Shown piece by piece: positions 26,371-35,087 of a stretch of DNA of 64,000 bases. The stretch is from positions 2,596,501 through 2,660,500 of the forward strand of contig NZ_CP029043.1 in the NCBI RefSeq assembly GCF_003074055.1, in the 5' to 3' direction. The number at the start of each line of letters is the position of its first letter. Within the stretch, counting starts at the first letter, position 1. The DNA is from Streptomyces nigra. Its GTDB lineage: Bacteria; Actinomycetota; Actinomycetes; Streptomycetales; Streptomycetaceae. The notes below the pieces were generated by a model. It searched no databases and had not been told where the DNA came from. It was given only the letters and a program-made list of their open reading frames with translations. Position numbers and translations under genes: made by a program.

Positions 26371-28312
26371 CACGCTCAAGAGGAACCCGGGCGCCGGTGG
26401 CGCGACCGGCGGGCTGCGCCGCCTGCTCCTCGACAACGGCGCGCTCACCGCGCTGATCGTCCTGGTCATCGCCATGTCGGCGCTGTCGGGCGACTTCCTG
26501 ACCACCGACAACCTGCTCAACGTCGGTGTGCAGGCGGCGGTGACCGCCGTCCTCGCCTTCGGCGTCACCTTCGTCATCGTCTCGGCCGGCATCGACCTGT
26601 CCGTGGGATCGGTGGCGGCCCTGTCGGCCACCGTGCTGGCCTGGTCCGCCACCTCGCACGGGGTGCCGGTCGTCATAGCGGTGCTCCTGGCGGTGGCCAC
26701 CGGTATCGCGGCCGGACTCGTCAACGGCTTCCTCATCGCCTACGGCAAACTCCCGCCGTTCATCGCGACGCTCGCGATGCTGTCGGTGGCCCGCGGTCTG
26801 TCGCTGGTGATCTCCGAGGGCTCGCCGATCCCGTTCCCGGACTCGGTCTCGCACCTCGGTGACACGCTCGGCGGCTGGCTGCCGGTGCCGGTCCTCGTGA
26901 TGATCGTCATGGGTCTGATCGCCGCGTTCGTGCTGGGCCGCACCTACATCGGCCGCTCGATGTACGCCATCGGCGGCAACGAGGAGGCCGCGCGCCTGTC
27001 CGGCCTGCGGGTGAAGAAGCAGAAGCTCGCCATCTACGCGCTGTCCGGCGTGTTCGCCGCCGTCGCCGGTGTCGTACTGGCCTCGCGGCTGTCGTCCGCG
27101 CAGCCGCAGGCAGCCGACGGCTACGAGCTGGACGCGATCGCCGCGGTCGTCATCGGCGGCGCCTCCCTCGCGGGCGGCACCGGCAAGGCGTCCGGCACCC
27201 TGATCGGCGCGCTGATCCTGGCCGTGCTGCGCAACGGCCTGAACCTGCTGAACGTCTCCGCGTTCTGGCAGCAGGTCGTCATCGGTGTCGTCATCGCGCT
27301 GGCCGTGCTCTTCGACACGCTGCGCCGCAAGGCGGGCGCCACCCCGCTCGCCGCGGGCACCGGCTCGGGCGGCGGAAAGGGCAAGCAGGCGGGGACGTAC
27401 GCGCTCGCGGCCGTCGTCACCGTGGCGATCGTCGGCGCGACCTCGTTCCTGCACGACGGCTCGAAGGCGTCGGACCAGCGGATCGGGCTGTCGCTGTCGA
27501 CGCTCAACAACCCGTTCTTCGTGCAGATCCGGGCCGGTGCCCAGGCCGAGGCGAAGAAGCTGGGCGTGGACCTCACCGTGACGGACGCCCAGAACGACGC
27601 CTCGCAGCAGGCCAACCAGCTGCAGAACTTCACCAGTTCGGGCGTCGGGGCGATCGTCGTCAACCCGGTGGACTCCGACGCGGCGAGCAACTCCGTGAAC
27701 GCCGCCGACAAGGCCGGCATCCCGGTCGTCGCCGTCGACCGCGGGGTCAACAACGCGAAGACCGCCACGCTGGTCGCCTCGGACAACGTGGCCGGCGGTG
27801 AGCTGGCCGCCAAGTCGATCGCCGAGAAGCTGGGCGGCGAGGGCAGGATCGTGATCCTGCAGGGCCAGGCCGGCACCTCCGCCGCCCGTGAGCGCGCCCA
27901 GGGCTTCGCCCAGGGCCTCAAGGCCTTCCCCGGCATCAAGGTCGTCGCCCAGCAGCCCGCCGACTTCGACCGCACCAAGGGCCTCGACGTGATGTCGAAC
28001 CTGCTCCAGGCGCACCCGGACGTCCAGGGCGTCATCGCCGCCAACGACGAGATGGCGCTCGGCGCGATCAAGGCGCTGGGGTCGAAGGCCGGGAAGTCGG
28101 TGTCGGTGGTCGGCTTCGACGGCACCCCGGACGGGCTGAAGGCCGTCGAGAACGGGTCGCTGTACGCGTCCGTCGCCCAGCAGCCGAGCCAGCTCGGGAA
28201 GATCGCCGTGGACAACGCCCTCAAGGCCCTCGACGGCGACAAGGTCCAGCAGACGGTGAAGGTCCCGGTGAAGGTGGTCACGAAGGACAACGTGGCCGGC
28301 TTCAAGGGCTGA
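26360..28312 (+). CDS. Fused sugar ABC permease and substrate-binding protein (RbsC-RbsB)
   Basis: A 650-residue fusion. Residues 1 to about 330 form an RbsC-type permease with 8-10 helices and the family loop GRTYIGRSMYAIGGNEEAAR. After a Gly/Lys-rich linker (GSGGGKGKQAG), one further helix (about 350-367) crosses the membrane. Residues 370-650 form a complete RbsB-type sugar-binding domain (LSLSTLNNPFFVQIRAGAQA, NPVDSDAASNSVNAADKAGI, GQAGTSAARERAQGF). The binding protein is therefore tethered to its transporter rather than anchored as a lipoprotein. No frameshift or stop interrupts the joint. It overlaps rbsA by 11 bases. The same domain order is, as I recall, known in other Streptomyces, so it is an established fusion there. 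Confidence 0.9.
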   Translation: MATDTLKRNPGAGGATGGLRRLLLDNGALTALIVLVIAMSALSGDFLTTDNLLNVGVQAAVTAVLAFGVTFVIVSAGIDLSVGSVAALSATVLAWSATSHGVPVVIAVLLAVATGIAAGLVNGFLIAYGKLPPFIATLAMLSVARGLSLVISEGSPIPFPDSVSHLGDTLGGWLPVPVLVMIVMGLIAAFVLGRTYIGRSMYAIGGNEEAARLSGLRVKKQKLAIYALSGVFAAVAGVVLASRLSSAQPQAADGYELDAIAAVVIGGASLAGGTGKASGTLIGALILAVLRNGLNLLNVSAFWQQVVIGVVIALAVLFDTLRRKAGATPLAAGTGSGGGKGKQAGTYALAAVVTVAIVGATSFLHDGSKASDQRIGLSLSTLNNPFFVQIRAGAQAEAKKLGVDLTVTDAQNDASQQANQLQNFTSSGVGAIVVNPVDSDAASNSVNAADKAGIPVVAVDRGVNNAKTATLVASDNVAGGELAAKSIAEKLGGEGRIVILQGQAGTSAARERAQGFAQGLKAFPGIKVVAQQPADFDRTKGLDVMSNLLQAHPDVQGVIAANDEMALGAIKALGSKAGKSVSVVGFDGTPDGLKAVENGSLYASVAQQPSQLGKIAVDNALKALDGDKVQQTVKVPVKVVTKDNVAGFKG

Positions 28313-28403
28313 CATCGGCCGAACGGCCCACGGGTGGGCGGTCGTTGCCGGAGCATGGATCCGGTGGCGGCCGCCCGTCCCGGCGTCATCACGGAGACCG
28401 GAG

Positions 28404-28466
28404 CACACGGGGACCGGAAGCACACGGGGACCACGGGCACACGGGGACCGGAAGCACACGGGGACC
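28404..28466 (+). repeat. Four 17-base tandem repeats between rbsCB and rbsK
   Basis: CACACGGGGACC begins at 28404, 28421, 28438 and 28455, a period of exactly 17 bases, with the 5-base remainder alternating GGAAG / ACGGG / GGAAG / GGATT. It lies in the 174-base gap between the fused transporter gene and rbsK. It may be a slippage array; if transcribed it could affect mRNA processing between the transporter and catabolic genes. Confidence 0.85.
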
Positions 28467-28486
28467 GGATTCAGGGGAGCAACCTC

Positions 28487-29389
28487 ATGTACGACTACGA
28501 CCTGCTGGTCGTGGGGTCGGCCAACGCCGACCTGGTGATCGGTGTGGAGCGCCGGCCCGGCGCCGGCGAGACCGTGCTCGGCACCGATCTCGCCGTCCAC
28601 CCGGGCGGCAAGGGCGCCAACCAGGCCGTCGCGGCGGCCCGCCTCGGCGCCCGTACGGCCCTGCTCGCGCGGGTCGGCGACGACGCGTACGGCCGGCTGC
28701 TGCTGGACTCGCAGCGCGCGGCCGGCGTGGACACGGTGGGCGTGCTGGTGGGCGGGGCGCCGACCGGCGTCGCGCTGATCACCGTGGACCCGTCCGGCGA
28801 CAACAGCATCGTTGTCTCGCCCGGCGCCAACGGGCGGCTCACCCCGGCCGACGTCCGGGCCGCCGCGAGCCTGTTCCAGGCGTCGCGGGTGGTCTCGACG
28901 CAGCTGGAGATCCCGCTGGAGACGGTGGCGGAGGTGGTGCGCGACCTCGCCGACGGCAGCCGGTTCGTGCTCAACCCGTCCCCGCCGCAGCCGCTTCCGG
29001 CGGACATCCTGGCGGCATGCGACCCGCTCATCGTCAACGAGCACGAGGCGCGGGTGATCCTCGGGGACGCGGCGGTCGGCGACTCCCCCGAGGACTGGGC
29101 GCGGATCCTGCTCGCCAAGGGACCCCGCTCGGTCGTCGTGACGCTCGGCGCCGAGGGCGCGCTGGTGGCCTCCGCCGAGGGGGTCACGCGCGTGCCGTCG
29201 GTGGCGGTGGACGCGGTGGACACGACCGGCGCGGGCGACGCGTTCACGGCGGCGCTGGCCTGGCGGCTGGGCACGGGCGCCACCCTGGCCGAGGCGGCGG
29301 CGTACGCGGCCCGGGTCGGCGCGGCGGCGGTGACCCGGGAGGGCGCGCAGGAGTCGTTCCCGACGGCGGCGGAGGTCGAGGCGCTGTGA
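28487..29389 (+). CDS. rbsK: Ribokinase
   Basis: A 300-residue PfkB-family kinase that phosphorylates D-ribose to ribose 5-phosphate. The ribose-binding N-terminal motif is VVGSANADLVIGVERRPGAG with the GGKGANQAVAAARLGA signature. NEHEARVILG and the C-terminal DTTGAGDAFTAAL motif, whose Asp is the catalytic base, complete the family pattern. The ATG at 28487 follows AGGGGAGC and is chosen over an upstream in-frame start inside the repeat region. Its stop overlaps the rbsD start (GTGA). Confidence 0.92.
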   Translation: MYDYDLLVVGSANADLVIGVERRPGAGETVLGTDLAVHPGGKGANQAVAAARLGARTALLARVGDDAYGRLLLDSQRAAGVDTVGVLVGGAPTGVALITVDPSGDNSIVVSPGANGRLTPADVRAAASLFQASRVVSTQLEIPLETVAEVVRDLADGSRFVLNPSPPQPLPADILAACDPLIVNEHEARVILGDAAVGDSPEDWARILLAKGPRSVVVTLGAEGALVASAEGVTRVPSVAVDAVDTTGAGDAFTAALAWRLGTGATLAEAAAYAARVGAAAVTREGAQESFPTAAEVEAL

Positions 29390-29775
29390 AGCGGGCCGGA
29401 ATACTGAACCGCCATCTCGCGGGCGCGCTGGCCGAGCTGGGCCATGGCGACGGGGTCCTCGTCTGTGACGTGGGGATGCCGATCCCGGACGGGCCGCGGG
29501 TCGTGGACCTGGCGTTCCGGGCCGGGGTGCCGTCGTTCGCCGAGGTGCTGGACGGGCTGCTGGAAGAGCTGGTGGTGGAGGGCGCGACGGCGGCCAAGGA
29601 GGTCCGGGACGCGAACCCCGAGGCGGCGGCCCTGCTCGACCGGACGTGTCCCGCGCTGGAGCTGGTCCCGCACGAGCGGCTCAAGGAGCTGTCGGCGGGC
29701 GCGCGGCTGGTGGTGCGGACCGGCGAGGCCCGGCCGTACGCGAACGTGCTGCTGCGCTGCGGCGTCTTTTTCTGA
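29386..29775 (+). CDS. rbsD: D-ribose pyranase
   Basis: A 129-residue RbsD/FucU-family mutarotase that converts beta-pyranose to beta-furanose ribose before phosphorylation. It begins MKRAGILNRHLAGALAELGH (catalytic His region) and contains VCDVGMPIPDGPRVVDLAFR and the C-terminal RTGEARPYANVLLRCGVFF. Length and motifs match the family throughout. The GTG start overlaps the rbsK stop by four bases, and it closes the operon ahead of a terminator. Confidence 0.95.
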   Translation: MKRAGILNRHLAGALAELGHGDGVLVCDVGMPIPDGPRVVDLAFRAGVPSFAEVLDGLLEELVVEGATAAKEVRDANPEAAALLDRTCPALELVPHERLKELSAGARLVVRTGEARPYANVLLRCGVFF

Positions 29776-29810
29776 AGCGGCGACCGCTGATTCGGCTGCG
29801 GAGACGTTTC

Positions 29811-29840
29811 GAGGGGCCCGGTCCGTCGACCGGGCCCCTC
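29811..29840 (+). terminator. Terminator hairpin after the ribose-type operon
   Basis: GAGGGGCCCGGT and ACCGGGCCCCTC form a perfect 12-bp stem with a 6-base loop, 35 bases after the rbsD stop. There is no T-run, which is usual for Streptomyces terminators. Confidence 0.8.
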
Positions 29841-30016
29841 GCGTCCCTCCCGTCAGAACCCCCGCGATCCCCCCAGATCCCCCTCCAAAGGTCCTGACGC
29901 GAAGTACGACCCGCGAGGTGCGGGGAGGGTTGCACGGCTCGCCGATATTTTTTTCGCCGTCTTCCGGGCCCGCCCTCGGCATGCCGTTCCACCTGGGCGG
30001 ACGTAGCGTTTGAGAT

Positions 30017-30403
30017 ATGCAGGAGCTGGACGAGAACCCCCTCGTGTCCCTCCAGGACGACGTGCTCGACGAGCTCGGCGACGAGGCGGTCGGGGACATC
30101 GCGAGACTGCTGGGGACGGACGAGACCGGGGCGCGGCAGGTGATCTGCACGACGGTCGCGGCGCTGTCCGACGAGGCGGAGACGGTCGCCACCCCGCACG
30201 ACGCCCCGCTGACCGGGGTGGCCACCGTGGGCGGTCCCGCGACCGGCGGTCTGATGGCCGGCCTGCTCGCCGCGGAGGCGGGCCCGCTGACCACCGCGGT
30301 GGCCGCCAGGACGGGGCTGCCCCGGCCGGCCGTGTCCCGGACGGTGGGCGCGGTGGTCCCGGCGGTCCTGACGGCGCTGAACCGGCGGGCGGCGAGGCGG
30401 TAG
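30017..30403 (+). CDS. DUF937-like protein
   Basis: A 128-residue acidic protein. The first half reads DVLDELGDEAVGDIARLLG and TDETGARQVICTTVAALSDE, the repeat-like pattern of DUF937/YidB proteins, followed by a glycine-rich stretch and an Ala/Val-rich tail. It has no signal peptide or membrane segment. The ATG at 30017 has no strong ribosome binding site, and the AT-rich ATATTTTTTT tract about 70 bases upstream may be part of its promoter. It stands alone between the ribose operon and a convergent sugar gene cluster. Role unknown. Confidence 0.65.
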   Translation: MQELDENPLVSLQDDVLDELGDEAVGDIARLLGTDETGARQVICTTVAALSDEAETVATPHDAPLTGVATVGGPATGGLMAGLLAAEAGPLTTAVAARTGLPRPAVSRTVGAVVPAVLTALNRRAARR

Positions 30404-30525
30404 GCCGCGGTCCCGCGCGACGCCGGCACCGGACGGCCGGTGCCGACGTCAGGGGCGTACGTGTGCCTCGAAGGACGGGGCTGTGCCTCAGAGGGCGTGC
30501 CTGTGTCTCGGAGAGCGTGCCTGTC

Positions 30526-31359
30526 TCAGAGGGCGTGCCCGTTGAAGCGGTCCACGGTCTCCGCCAGTACCTCATGGCCGTCGCGGGCCCACAGGGCGTC
30601 GTTGAACAGCTCCACCTCGATGGGCCCGGTGTAGCCGGCCGCCTCCACATGGGCCCGCCACTCCCGCAGGTCGATCGCGCCGTCACCGAGCTGGCCCCGG
30701 CCGTTGAGGACGCCGGCGGGCAGCGGGGTGACCCAGTCGGCGAGCTGGAAGGTGTGGATCCGGCCGCCCGCGCCGGCCCGGGCGATCTGCGCGGGCGCGT
30801 CGTCGTCCCACCACACGTGGTACGTGTCGACGGCGACGCCGACCTGCCGGGCCGGGAAGCGTTCCGCGAGGTCAAGGGCCTGGGCCAGCGTCGACACCAC
30901 ACAGCGGTCGGCGGCGAACATCGGGTGCAGCGGCTCGACGGCGAGCCGTACGCCGTGCGCCTCGGCATACGGCCCGAGCTCGGCCAGCGCGTCGGCGATC
31001 CGCTCCCGGGCGCCCCGCAGGTCCCGGGAGCCGGCGGGCAGTCCGCCGGAGACCAGCACCAGGACGTCGGTGCCGAGCGTGGCCGCCTCGTCGACGGCCC
31101 GCCGGTTGTCGTCCAGGGCGCGGGCCCGCTCGGCCGGGTCGATGGCGGTGAGGAAGCCGCCCCGGCACAGCGTGGTGACCGCCAGTCCGGCGTCCCGCAC
31201 GAGCTTGGCGGCGGCCTCCACGCCGTACTCCTGGACGGGCTCGCGCCACAGGCCGACGGCCGGGACACCCAGGTCGGCACAGGCGGCGACGAGGTCGGGG
31301 AGCGGGAGCTGCCTGACGGTCATCTGGTTGAGGGAGAAGCGCGCGAGGTCCCCGGTCAC
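30526..31359 (-). CDS. Sugar phosphate isomerase/epimerase (xylose-isomerase-like TIM barrel)
   Basis: A 277-residue AP-endonuclease-2/IolE-IolH type TIM barrel. Metal-ligand stretches are seen as AVEPLHPMFAADRC, GVAVDTYHVWWDD, HTFQLADW and a final VELFNDALWARDGHE. Enzymes of this fold isomerise or dehydrate sugars and inositols, but the substrate is not predictable. The start is a GTG ending at 31359 that overlaps the DUF993 stop by four bases (GTGA). It is the last gene of a minus-strand operon that starts with the broken oxidoreductase gene. Confidence 0.83.
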   Translation of the reverse strand: MTGDLARFSLNQMTVRQLPLPDLVAACADLGVPAVGLWREPVQEYGVEAAAKLVRDAGLAVTTLCRGGFLTAIDPAERARALDDNRRAVDEAATLGTDVLVLVSGGLPAGSRDLRGARERIADALAELGPYAEAHGVRLAVEPLHPMFAADRCVVSTLAQALDLAERFPARQVGVAVDTYHVWWDDDAPAQIARAGAGGRIHTFQLADWVTPLPAGVLNGRGQLGDGAIDLREWRAHVEAAGYTGPIEVELFNDALWARDGHEVLAETVDRFNGHAL

Positions 31360-32513
31360 CGGTGCACCCCGTACAGGCTCAGCAGGTTCCTCATCCGTTC
31401 CTCCGCGAGTTTCGGGTCCGGGAACAGGCCCAGGGTGTCGGCGAGTTCGTAGGCGCGGGCGAAGTGCGGCAGGGAGCGCGCCGACTGGAGCCCGCCGACC
31501 ATCGTGAAGTGGCTCTGGTGGCCCGCGAGCCAGGCCAGGAAGACCACGCCGGTCTTGTAGAAGCGGGTGGGCGCCTGGAAGAGGTGGCGGGAGAGTTCGA
31601 CCGTCGGGTCGAGGAGGGCGCGGAAGCCCTCGTGGTCCCCGGTGTCCAGGATCCGCACCGCCTGCGCGGCCAGCGGGCCGAGCGGGTCGAAGATGCCGAG
31701 CAGGGCGTGGCTGAAGCCCTGCTCGTCGCCTGCGATCAGCTCGGGGTAGTGGAAGTCGTCGCCGGTGTAGCAGCGCACGCCCTTCGGGAGGCGGCGGCGG
31801 ATCTCGACCTCGCGCCGCGCTTCGAGCAGCGAGACCTTGATGCCGTCGACCTTGTCGGGATGGGCGGCGATGACGTCGAGGAAGGTGTCCGTGGCGGCGT
31901 CCAGGTCGGACGAGCCCCAGTAGCCCTCCAGAGTCGGATCGAACATGGGGCCGAGCCAGTGGAGGATCACCGGCTCGGCGGCCTGGCGGAGCAGATGCCC
32001 GTAGACCTCCAGGTGGTCCTCGGGGCCGCGCGCGGTGGCGGCGAGGGCGCGGGACGCCATGAGGATGGCCTGCGCCCCTGACTCCTCGACGACCGCGAGC
32101 TGCTCCTCGTACGCGGCGCGGACCTCGGCAAGGGTCGCCGGACCCCCGGTGAGCTGGTCGGTGCCCACCCCGCAGGCGATCCGGCCGCCGGACGCCTTCG
32201 CCTCGGCGGCGCTGCGGCGGATCAGCTCGGCCGCGCCCGCCCAGTCCAGGCCCATGCCGCGCTGGGCGGTGTCCATCGCCTCGGCGACGCCGAGCCCGTG
32301 CGCCCAGAGATGGCGGCGGAAGGCGAGGGTGGCGTCCCAGTCGACGGCCGCGGGCGAGTCGGGGGTGGTGTCGGCGTACGGGTCGGCGACGACGTGGGCT
32401 GCGGAGAAGACCGTACGGGAGGTGAAGGGGGCGCCGGGCGTGAGGGTGAGGGGCTCGGTGCGGGGTTCGTAGGCGCGCAGGGCGCCGTGCGCGTCGGGCA
32501 GGCGGAGGGTCAC
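31356..32513 (-). CDS. DUF993 / dihydrodipicolinate-synthase-like protein
   Basis: A 385-residue protein of the DUF993 family, distantly like DapA-type aldolases. Visible stretches: [20 protein letters not shown] near the start, [15 protein letters not shown] (a candidate Schiff-base lysine in the sixth strand), [20 protein letters not shown] and FKTG-like [20 protein letters not shown]. It starts with a GTG ending at 32513 that overlaps the stop of the upstream oxidoreductase, and itself overlaps the isomerase gene. By context it acts on a keto-acid or keto-sugar produced by the Gfo/Idh enzyme. No characterised function is known to me. Confidence 0.75.
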   Translation of the reverse strand: MTLRLPDAHGALRAYEPRTEPLTLTPGAPFTSRTVFSAAHVVADPYADTTPDSPAAVDWDATLAFRRHLWAHGLGVAEAMDTAQRGMGLDWAGAAELIRRSAAEAKASGGRIACGVGTDQLTGGPATLAEVRAAYEEQLAVVEESGAQAILMASRALAATARGPEDHLEVYGHLLRQAAEPVILHWLGPMFDPTLEGYWGSSDLDAATDTFLDVIAAHPDKVDGIKVSLLEARREVEIRRRLPKGVRCYTGDDFHYPELIAGDEQGFSHALLGIFDPLGPLAAQAVRILDTGDHEGFRALLDPTVELSRHLFQAPTRFYKTGVVFLAWLAGHQSHFTMVGGLQSARSLPHFARAYELADTLGLFPDPKLAEERMRNLLSLYGVHR

Positions 32514-33661
32514 AGGGCGATCTCCGGTACGTCGAGACGGCGGCCCTCGGCGGAGGACTTGAGGCCCAGTTCGGCGAGCTGGACGCCACGGGCGCCGGCG
32601 AGGAGGTCCCAGTGGTAGGGGGCGCCGGCGTGGACGTGCTTGAGGAACAGCTCCTACTGGGCCTTGAAGCCGTTGTCGAACTCGGCGTTGTCCGGGACCT
32701 CCTGCCACTGGTCGCGGAACACCTCGGTGGCGGGGATGTCCGGGTTCCAGACCGGCTTGGGGGTGGCGGAGCGGTGCTGGACGCGGCAGTTGCGCAGTCC
32801 TGCGACGGCGGAGCCCTCGGTGCCGTCGACCTGGAACTCGACCAGCTCGTCGCGGTGGACGCGGACCGCCCAGGAGGAGTTGATCTGGGCGATCGCGCCG
32901 CCCTCCAGTTCGAAGATGCCGTAGGCGGCGTCGTCGGCGGTGGCGTCGTAGGGCTTGCCGTTCTCGTCCCAGCGCTGCGGGACGTGGGTGGTGGCGAGGG
33001 CCTGCACGCTGGTGACCCGGCCGAAGAGCTCGTGGAGCACGTACTCCCAGTGCGGGAACATGTCGGTGACGATGCCGCCGCCGTCCTCGGCGCGGTAGTT
33101 CCAGGACGGGCGCTGCGCGTCCTGCCAGTCGCCCTCGAAGACCCAGTAGCCGAACTCGCCGCGCACGGACAGGATCCGGCCGAAGAAGCCGCCGTCGACG
33201 AGGCGCTTGAGTTTGCGCAGGCCCGGCAGGAAGAGCTTGTCCTGGACGACGCCGTGCCGGACGCCGGCGGCGGTCGCGAGCCGGGCGAGTTCCAGGGCGC
33301 CCGCGAGCCCGGTGGCGGTCGGCTTCTCGGTGTAGAGGTGCTTGCCCGCGGCGATGGCCTTGCGCAGGGCCTCCTCACGGGCGGAGGTCGCCTGGGCGTC
33401 GAAGTAGATGTCGACGGTCGGGTCCGCGAGGACCGCGTCGAGGTCGGTGGACCAGTGCTCCAGTCCGTGCTGTTCGGCGAGCGCTTTCAGGGCGTGCTCG
33501 CGGCGGCCGACCAGGACCGGTTCCGGCCACAGCACGGTGCCGTCGCCCAGGTCGAGGCCGCCCTGTTCGCGGAGGGCCAGGATCGAGCGGACCAGGTGCT
33601 GGCGGTGACCCATCCGCCCGGTCACACCGTTCATGGCGATACGCACCGTCTTGCGTGTCAC
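32510..33661 (-). pseudogene. Gfo/Idh/MocA oxidoreductase interrupted by one in-frame stop
   Basis: The frame begins at the GTG ending at 33661 after GAAGGGA and gives MTRKTVRIAMNGVTGRMGHR, a Rossmann nucleotide-binding start, then YTEKPTATGLAGALELAR (the EKP motif) and FNYRAEDGGGIV-like SWNYRAEDGGGIVTDMFPHW. At 32654-32656 a TAG stop follows NGFKAQ, giving 335 residues. Beyond it the same frame continues for 47 good residues ([20 protein letters not shown]...) to a natural stop at 32510 whose last bases overlap the DUF993 start. TAG is one base from TGG, and Trp fits my memory of relatives here. Either a nonsense mutation truncates the C-terminus or the assembly has a base error. Confidence 0.85.
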
Positions 33662-33753
33662 GTCGTTCCCTTCGTAGGTGCCGAACACGGCGTCCGTACG
33701 CGTTCCTCGCGCGGGTGCGCGCGCTGCGTACACCGCCCCTCTCGGAGCGTCAC

Positions 33754-33768
33754 TGCAAGCGCTTTCTA
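33754..33768. promoter_or_regulatory. LacI-type operator upstream of the DUF993 operon
   Basis: TGCAAGCGCTTTCTA carries the palindromic core AAGCGCTT (33757-33764), the commonest LacI-family operator form. It lies about 95 bases upstream of the oxidoreductase start and 215 bases before the divergent lacI gene, which probably encodes its repressor. Confidence 0.7.
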
Positions 33769-33826
33769 CACGAGGCTGAAGCTAGCCCCCGAGCAGCACC
33801 GGAGACAAGACCGTGACGGGGTTGAG

Positions 33827-33848
33827 TTGTTCGAGGGGACGAACAACG
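33827..33848. promoter_or_regulatory. Second dyad in the divergent lacI / oxidoreductase region
   Basis: GTTGTTCG (33827-33834) and CGAACAAC (33841-33848) form a perfect 8-base dyad around AGGGGA. It differs from the LacI site at 33754 and could bind another regulator or form an RNA hairpin in the lacI leader. Confidence 0.5.
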
Positions 33849-33982
33849 GGGGTGGTTGGCCTTAAGGTCTGCTCGACACACACGGAACCGCGGCCGCGAT
33901 CGGCCTGTCTACGAGGGGGCGGCCCGGGCACGGGCGGCCCCAGGGGGGTTCCACGACACATGCGCGACCGGAGGACGACGAG

Positions 33983-35029
33983 ATGACGGTGACCCTGGCG
34001 GACGTGGCGGCCCGCGCCCAGGTCTCGCCCGCGACGGTGTCGCGCGTACTGAACGGCAACTATCCCGTCGCCGCCTCGACCCGGGAACGGGTGCTGCGCG
34101 CGGTGGACGAGCTGGACTACGTGCTGAACGGCCCCGCCAGCTCGCTGGCCGCCGCCACCTCCGACCTCGTCGGCATCCTCGTCAACGACATCGCCGACCC
34201 GTTCTTCGGGATCATGGCCAGCGCCATCCAGTCGGAGATCGGCGGCCCCGGCGGCCGGGCCGGCGGCGAGCGGCTCGCGGTCGTCTGCAACACGGGCGGC
34301 TCGCCGGAACGCGAACTGACCTATCTCACCCTGCTGCAGCGGCAACGGGCGGCCGCGGTGGTGCTGACCGGCGGTGCCGTGGAGAGCGCGCCGCACGCCG
34401 AGGCCGTCGCGGCGAAGCTGCGCAAGCTGTCGGACGCCGGGACCCGGGTGGTGCTGTGCGGACGGCCGCCCGCACCGGACACCGGGGCGATCGCGCTGGC
34501 CTTCGACAACCGCGGGGGCGCCCGCGAGCTGACGGAACATCTGGTCGGACTCGGGCACCGGCGGCTCGGGTACATCGCGGGACCGCAGGAGCGCACGACC
34601 ACCCGGCACCGGCTGGAGGGGCACCGGGCCGCGCTGGAGGCGCACGGCATACCGGTGGACGACCGGCTGACCGTGCACGGCCGCTACGACCGGCAGTCCG
34701 GCTACGAGGCCACGCTGGAACTGCTGCGGCGCGACCCGTCCCTGACGGCCGTGGTCGCCGCGAACGACTCCGTCGCGCTGGGCGCCTGCGCGGCGCTGCG
34801 CGACGCGGGTCTGCGCACCCCGGACGACGTCTCGGTGGCCGGCTTCGACGACCTGCCGTTCGGCATCGACGCTGCGCCCTCCCTCACGACGGTCCGCCTC
34901 CCGCTCTCCGAGGCGGGCGCCCGCGCGGGCCGGATCGCCATGGGCCGCGAGGAGCCGCCGCCCGGCGGCATGGCGACCATCCGGGGCGAGCTGATGGTCC
35001 GGGGGTCCTCGGGGGTGCCCCGGGGCTGA
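33983..35029 (+). CDS. LacI-family transcriptional regulator
   Basis: A 348-residue LacI/GalR repressor with HTH VTLADVAARAQVSPATVSRV, hinge DYVLNGPASSLAAATSDLVG, and effector-domain stretches NDIADPFFGIMASAIQSEIG, GHRRLGYIAGPQERTTTRHR and VAGFDDLPFGIDAAPSLTTV. Starts at the ATG at 33983 after GGAGGACGACGAG. Divergent from the oxidoreductase-DUF993-isomerase operon and followed 58 bases on by another isomerase gene, so it likely governs both. It contains a slightly longer glycine-rich loop (GGPGGRAGGERLA) than usual. Confidence 0.9.
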   Translation: MTVTLADVAARAQVSPATVSRVLNGNYPVAASTRERVLRAVDELDYVLNGPASSLAAATSDLVGILVNDIADPFFGIMASAIQSEIGGPGGRAGGERLAVVCNTGGSPERELTYLTLLQRQRAAAVVLTGGAVESAPHAEAVAAKLRKLSDAGTRVVLCGRPPAPDTGAIALAFDNRGGARELTEHLVGLGHRRLGYIAGPQERTTTRHRLEGHRAALEAHGIPVDDRLTVHGRYDRQSGYEATLELLRRDPSLTAVVAANDSVALGACAALRDAGLRTPDDVSVAGFDDLPFGIDAAPSLTTVRLPLSEAGARAGRIAMGREEPPPGGMATIRGELMVRGSSGVPRG

Positions 35030-35087
35030 GACCCACCCGGCGTGCGGCCGGATGTGTGGACCTCGTTTCCCTGGCAAGGTGAGGTAC

